A stretch of DNA of 64,000 nt, taken from the NCBI GenBank assembly GCA_022495005.1, contig JAGYXB010000825.1:2356001-2420000 (forward strand), in the 5' to 3' direction. The stretch comes from Rhyacophila brunnea (Eukaryota; Arthropoda; Insecta; Trichoptera; Rhyacophilidae). Below, piece after piece: positions 62,001 to 64,000 of the stretch. The notes beneath the pieces are model-generated. The model did no database searches. It was not told the origin of the DNA and saw only the letters and a program-made list of their open reading frames with translations. The position numbers and the translations under genes are program-made. Position 1 is the stretch's first letter. Every line of letters begins with the position of its first letter.

Positions 62001-63043
62001 GAAGAAACAACATGCTATTTTTCCAGGGCCGGGATTTGAACCCGACACCCCCGAATTTATAAGTTATCGTTCAGCCATCGCGGGCGGACGTACCTATTAT
62101 ACAGGGTAAAATATAAAAAGAAAATGCTATATATGCTTGTATTTACATATATACATTTGGTATAATAAATCTCACTATTAAAATAGTTGAATATCTTTTT
62201 TGCCAGCGCCATCTTTAGATTAATAAAGCCTGAGCATAACTTTTTGCCCAGGCAACGAGTGGTCCACTGGTCAGCTGTATCCCAGATTGCTTGACATATT
62301 GATTCGCCCTTTCTCGTTTCAAATTGAATTATAAAAAATTCTCAAATCAAATATATTAACTATCAGTATTATTTATAAATACTATATATTCCTGTTATTT
62401 ATCAGTTGTCAAAGTCAGACTAGTCCTTCACACAAAAACCGGTGGTAATATCGATTTTCATAAAATATGTAGCATTGATATATGCATTACATTTGTGGAA
62501 GGTGTGTTAATGCTAGTGTATTATTTATGATGAAACTCATCTATCCAAATCAAACCATTCCCTGTGTATACACGACAGACGCGTCAGTATGAGCAGTCTA
62601 TAGAACAATGACAGGTCATCCATAATCTCGTAGACAACAACGGCAGGGGCGGAGAAGGTAGGACAAGTCGCTGTGAATGTATTGGCTTTCTACTTGAGTC
62701 GGCAATGTTTGTACCCGTTTCTATTTGTACAAACAAAATTACGATTTTTCAATATGTAATGAGAATAATTAATAGATATAAGAAAAAAATGTGTTATTTT
62801 TACCTAGAATTACTGCTCGCAACTGAAGTGTTGGACCTCGATCGCCGGCTCTTGAGCGAGTCTCCTCGATTGACCACGCCTTTTCCAGTTATAGAGAAAT
62901 GCCGAAGACGATAGTAGTGCTCTTCCACTCCGGTCGAAGGCATCGAAGCCACCCTTGCCCTCTGAGGTGGTGGGCCCAACAGACCTCTGGTACCGGCCCC
63001 TGCCTTCACAGATTGAGAACGGCTGTGATGCGGACTGCCGTAC
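46904..63043 (-). CDS. RGK-family GTPase (Rad/Gem/Rem-like), 6 exons, 5' incomplete
   Basis: Ras-related GTPase of the RGK subfamily, membrane-associated inhibitors of voltage-gated Ca2+ channels. Exons in transcript order: 62804-63043, 58253-58440, 48782-48873, 48047-48230, 47320-47455, 46904-47078; all GT/AG, phases consistent, about 338 residues here. Seen: Ser/Arg-rich N-terminal extension (RVASMPSTG, RSRSNTS), P-loop GAPGVGKSS, no effector-loop Thr, G3 region LVFLDQSA instead of DxxG, G4 NKAD, G5-like ETSVG, then a long basic tail ending SKSCENLHVL. That last motif, a Cys seven residues from the end, is the RGK signature and replaces CAAX. Altered G3 and missing G2 are normal for RGK. 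Nearest relatives expected are the insect Rgk1-3 proteins; which one is not decidable. The 9.4-kb intron between exons 2 and 3 holds a Helitron nest. Further 5' exons must lie beyond 64000. Confidence 0.92.
47320..47455 (-). CDS. RGK-like exon: G5 region
   Basis: 136 nt after TTTCAG: GKSLAISYDCKFIETSVGIN, VDELLVGLLTQIRLKQEQPE. Donor GTAAGA, phase 2. Not visible as an open frame of its own. Confidence 0.9.
48047..48230 (-). CDS. RGK-like exon: G4 motif
   Basis: 184 nt after AACAG: PDPHAYCVVYSSSEKGSLRV, then ARILVGNKADLVRSRAVTTE. Donor GTGAGA, phase 1. Confidence 0.92.
48292..48490 (+). repeat. SINE family A, copy 3
   Basis: CACGATGGCCGAGCGGCTTA and AGGTTTGGGTCTGG head, TAGGTTGAGCAGGTGGCTAA and ATTTCTCGTAAA tail. 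Lies between RGK exons. Confidence 0.78.
48782..48873 (-). CDS. RGK-like exon: strand beta2-G3 region
   Basis: 92 nt after TTCCAG: DDSGEKSVSVLLAGEESEL, VFLDQSACVGP. Too short to show as a stand-alone frame. Donor GTGAGT, phase 0. Confidence 0.86.
49568..50577. mobile_element. decayed hAT element (boundaries tentative)
   Basis: Left CAGTGGTTTCCAAAC resembles hAT ends; right GTTTGGAAATCGCCG near 50577 matches it inverted at 11 of 15 bases. Short minus-strand frames inside (e.g. ILELWKSNLQKK) recall SCAND3-type transposase. No matching flank. Confidence 0.45.
51087..52814 (+). mobile_element. Helitron remnant, 1728 bp, both termini present
   Basis: Begins TCTCTATATATATAAAAATC... after an A and ends ...GCCGGGTCAGCTAG before a T, matching Helitron insertion between A and T, the 5'-TC and 3'-CTRR ends, without target duplication. 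The 5' region has the family's AACTCCTCCGAAATGGCTCG segment. Only the first part of the Helitron protein remains; the HUH Rep and helicase domains are deleted. Confidence 0.9.
51578..52753 (+). pseudogene. Helitron RepHel N-terminal region, frameshifted
   Basis: From ATG 51578 (MSARRKGGHL) the reading is broken by stops and shifts through a CPHCHA...CC zinc-binding segment (about 51950-52000). It is then open for 228 codons from 52067 (MTSFGATEIFHNTAANGQQF, TFKIKGQLYHKVGSLLPMP, INPDKTPAGEHVRRFNARVV, AETHRSYDALHYPLIFWKGQ). This matches the Helitron helicase-like N-terminal domain. It ends in TAA 58 bp before the element's end, so the catalytic parts are gone. Confidence 0.88.
53172..53583. mobile_element. 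fold-back element with (CCTAA)5 in its loop
   Basis: Arms 53172-53317 and 53438-53583 are inverted copies (GGCACTTATTCGTGCGCCG / CGGCGCACGAATAAG; GTTGAACATTTCACCGTGGA / TCCACGGTGAAATGTTCAAC). The loop holds a run of five to six CCTAA units (53371-53399). Arm motifs (CACCGTG, TTGTACGTA) are shared with repeat Y. Confidence 0.8.
54589..55045 (+). repeat. repeat Y, copy 3
   Basis: GTCCGAAAACTTGTACGTAT to CAATTTACATGTAACCCTAT; same block order as 36520 and 38228, with a degenerate TTAGG-like stretch in the middle (54815-54835). Confidence 0.78.
55549..55921. mobile_element. inverted-repeat element, about 373 bp
   Basis: ACCTAACTACAATGACATTA and, inverted, the right end TAATGTCATTGCCTAACTAC form ends of about 30 bp with few mismatches. 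It encloses a direct repeat of about 47 bp (55641-55687 and 55760-55806, TCTAACGCCATTACAA...). Confidence 0.6.
56146..56262. repeat. right-arm copy of the G/C-rich fold-back family
   Basis: TACTATTAGAGCAAATTTGT and CCCCAGGCTAGAGATCTGTC match 23886-24040 and 24700-24850. Confidence 0.6.
56490..56760. repeat. degraded copy of the 60.5-kb palindromic MITE with a TATTGT microsatellite
   Basis: AGGGTAGGTTTGTATCGAAG and TTATTGTAACAATTACAA match 60528-60572; 56613-56745 is an irregular (TATTGT)n tract with its own inverted TGTAACAATTACA units. Confidence 0.6.
57205..57310 (+). pseudogene. LINE RT scrap
   Basis: Reads FKYLGAWIAVDCNLSTDLGI, the F-KYLG-x-I motif of non-LTR reverse transcriptase ends. 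Confidence 0.5.
58253..58440 (-). CDS. RGK-like exon: P-loop
   Basis: 188 nt after TTTCAG: Pro/Ala/Ser-rich linker, then APYRVLVLGAPGVGKSSLVS and FMTSEYLHAYDTSI. Donor GTAAGA, phase 1. Confidence 0.92.
58570..58810 (+). pseudogene. LINE ORF2 3'-end scrap
   Basis: Reads RDWIGHVDIIPEELSVKWSV, PPEGKGRLGWLKLRYM, the WxGH...P-x-G-x-G/RPxxRW end motif, with an in-frame stop. Lies in an RGK intron. Confidence 0.55.
58830..60470. other. RGK intron sequence without recognised features
   Basis: AT-rich, with only short open frames; no terminal repeats seen. Confidence 0.4.
60472..60768. mobile_element. palindromic MITE, about 297 bp
   Basis: Almost fully self-complementary: TGGGTCTATTCTATACTTAT at the left against ATAAGTATAGAATAGACCCA at the right, continuing through AAGTGATAAATAGTATCAAA and TTGTTGCAATAAGTGC to a short centre near 60622. 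Lies in an RGK intron. Confidence 0.85.
61345..61717 (-). mobile_element. TTAA-flanked repeat family, copy 3 (373 bp)
   Basis: TTAA at 61345-61348 then GAGCGTACATAAG; right end CCTCAGCTGAGGTTATAGTC then TTAA (61714-61717). Inverted relative to the copies at 3669 and 18388; both outer ends match copy 2, so it is an internally deleted form. Confidence 0.8.
61905..62092 (-). repeat. tRNA-derived SINE (family D)
   Basis: On the minus strand, CGATGGCTGAACGATAAC (A box) and GTCGGGTTCAAATCCCGG (B box, with a good T-arm) in a 64-nt head at 62027-62090, then a tail through ATGTGTGTGTGTAACAATAT and TGATGTCACCTCATG. Confidence 0.68.
62213..62707 (+). repeat. dispersed repeat X, copy 3 (uninterrupted)
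   Basis: From AGCGCCATCTTTAGATTAAT to TTGAGTCGGCAATG. Serves as the empty-site reference for the hAT insertion in copy 1 and the Helitron insertion in copy 2. It ends about 95 bp downstream, in RGK sense, of an RGK exon. Confidence 0.82.
62804..63043 (-). CDS. RGK-like exon: N-terminal extension
   Basis: 240 nt after a CTCTCAG acceptor. Reads YGSPHHSRSQSVKAGAG, then RVASMPSTGVEEHYYRLRHF and GDSLKSRRSRSNTSVAS. Several RxxS sites (possible 14-3-3/kinase sites). Donor GTAAAA, phase 2. Confidence 0.88.
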
Positions 63044-63689
63044 CTGAGAGAACATAATATAAATTAATTTACTGTGGAAATATTTATAATATGTACAGCA
63101 TAAATAATATTAATATTATTAAGCCGTAACTGAATACTTCAGCGGTACCCGTGCCGGCCATATAGCCTCAACATGGCACAAATATATGAGTCGTATAGTA
63201 TCAAAAGTAGATCTGTGCGTTATTCATTATTTCTAGAAAATGACGAAAAACGTTTTATTGGGTTTTTTAGTGTTATAATAGCATGAAATATGTTTCTATA
63301 TTTAGAAATTAGAAATTCAATTCAAATTCAACAGTTCTACTTTTGTTTCCAAAGTATTGAACAGTTCTAATTCTGATACCAAGCCCTATTTTCCATCACA
63401 ATTTTATACCACACAGATATGATTTTAATTCGAATATTATATTGCTAGTCGTACATTATGGTCAGAAGAATAATTTGGCATACTTAGTTAAATTTCTATG
63501 TATTTGCGACAGTTGTACTTTTGATACTATACGACTCATATATAAAAAGTGTTAGATTCAGCGGTCGAAATGGACAATTTACGAACTTGAGCGCTAGGTA
63601 TAATGTTCCGAAATTATTAACATGGTTATCTAATTTTATGTATATTTATAAAATAAGTAGGTATGTTAGATTTTTTAATATATGGCCTA

Positions 63690-63915
63690 ACACCCACAAT
63701 GGCTACGCTGCTTATAGCGTCGTGGGTCCGAGGTTTGAATCCTAGGTCTGGCAGGTTCACATATTGTTTTTCAATTTGTGTACGAGTCAGAGTATGGACC
63801 TAATAGGTTGAGCAAGTGGCTAACATCCATTTCTCGTAAAAACAAAATCTATTCAATCTGTGGAGGCCCATATTATGATCTTATTAGGATCGGACATGGT
63901 CAAAAAAAGCTCTAA
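63690..63915 (+). repeat. SINE family A, copy 4
   Basis: ACAATGGCTACGCTGCTTA and GGTTTGAATCCTAGG head, AATAGGTTGAGCAAGTGGCT and TTATTAGGATCGGACATGGT tail; nearest to copy 1. Confidence 0.8.
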
Positions 63916-63929
63916 TTTTTTTTTTCCAT

Positions 63930-64000
63930 GAGACGGAGCGATAATTTTATGGATTTCATGAAACACAACAGCGCTCCGGTGCGCTCCGGTCTATTTCGAG
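63930..64000. mobile_element. hAT right terminus cut by the window edge
   Basis: AGCGCTCCGGTGCGCTCCGG then TCTATTTCGAG matches, inverted, the CTCGAAATGAGCCGGAGCG terminus at 13359; only the last few bases of the end are missing. Confidence 0.55.

Noticed and set aside
62027..62090. tRNA gene candidate on the minus strand
   Set aside because: Good T arm but a poor acceptor and anticodon region, followed by a SINE-like tail.
1..64000. Operon-like or cluster logic linking the four genes
   Set aside because: Different strands, kilobase spacing and unrelated functions; no sign of shared regulation.

Overview
The window is AT-rich nuclear DNA of an arthropod, most likely an insect. The signs are spliced genes with GT/AG introns, short (TTAGG/CCTAA)n telomere-type arrays, and dense hAT, Helitron, LINE and tRNA-derived SINE remnants. 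GGTACCTA-rich spacers of the kind seen here occur in both Lepidoptera and aphids, so I do not name an order.

Four protein-coding genes can be rebuilt exon by exon, and every junction keeps the reading frame. (1) 334-10773, plus strand: the 3' eight coding exons of a maleless/DHX9-type DEAH-box RNA helicase (motifs V and VI, HA2 and OB-fold regions, RGG/glycine-rich tail); its 5' part lies left of the window. (2) 14557-20194, plus strand: a complete four-exon gene for a DIPK2-family (FAM69/DIA1) secretory-pathway kinase-like protein of about 408 residues. (3) 21131-22785, minus strand: a small three-exon gene with TATA box and poly(A) signal. It encodes an 80-residue secreted peptide with 16 histidines, and no single exon is large enough to stand out as an open reading frame. 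(4) 46904-63043, minus strand: the 3' six coding exons of an RGK-family (Rad/Gem/Rem-like) GTPase ending in the RGK C-terminal signature; its 5' exons lie right of the window.

Almost everything else is transposable-element debris. hAT-type elements with 8-bp target duplications sit at 1264-2104, 13355-14053, 26332-26942 and 31572-32782, with more diverged ones at 8589, 29511 and 49568 and a truncated end at the right edge. There are pogo/Tc1-like MITEs flanked by TA, a family flanked by TTAA (3669, 18388, 61345), several fold-back elements, at least three tRNA-derived SINE families, LINE reverse-transcriptase fragments, and one Helitron remnant (51087-52814) with both termini. The Helitron is inserted in an older dispersed repeat whose empty-site version is also in the window, which confirms its ends.

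The four genes look like independent loci rather than a functional cluster. The long gene-poor stretch 23-46 kb holds only repeats, one small unassigned open frame (26021-26161) and sequence in which I see nothing.
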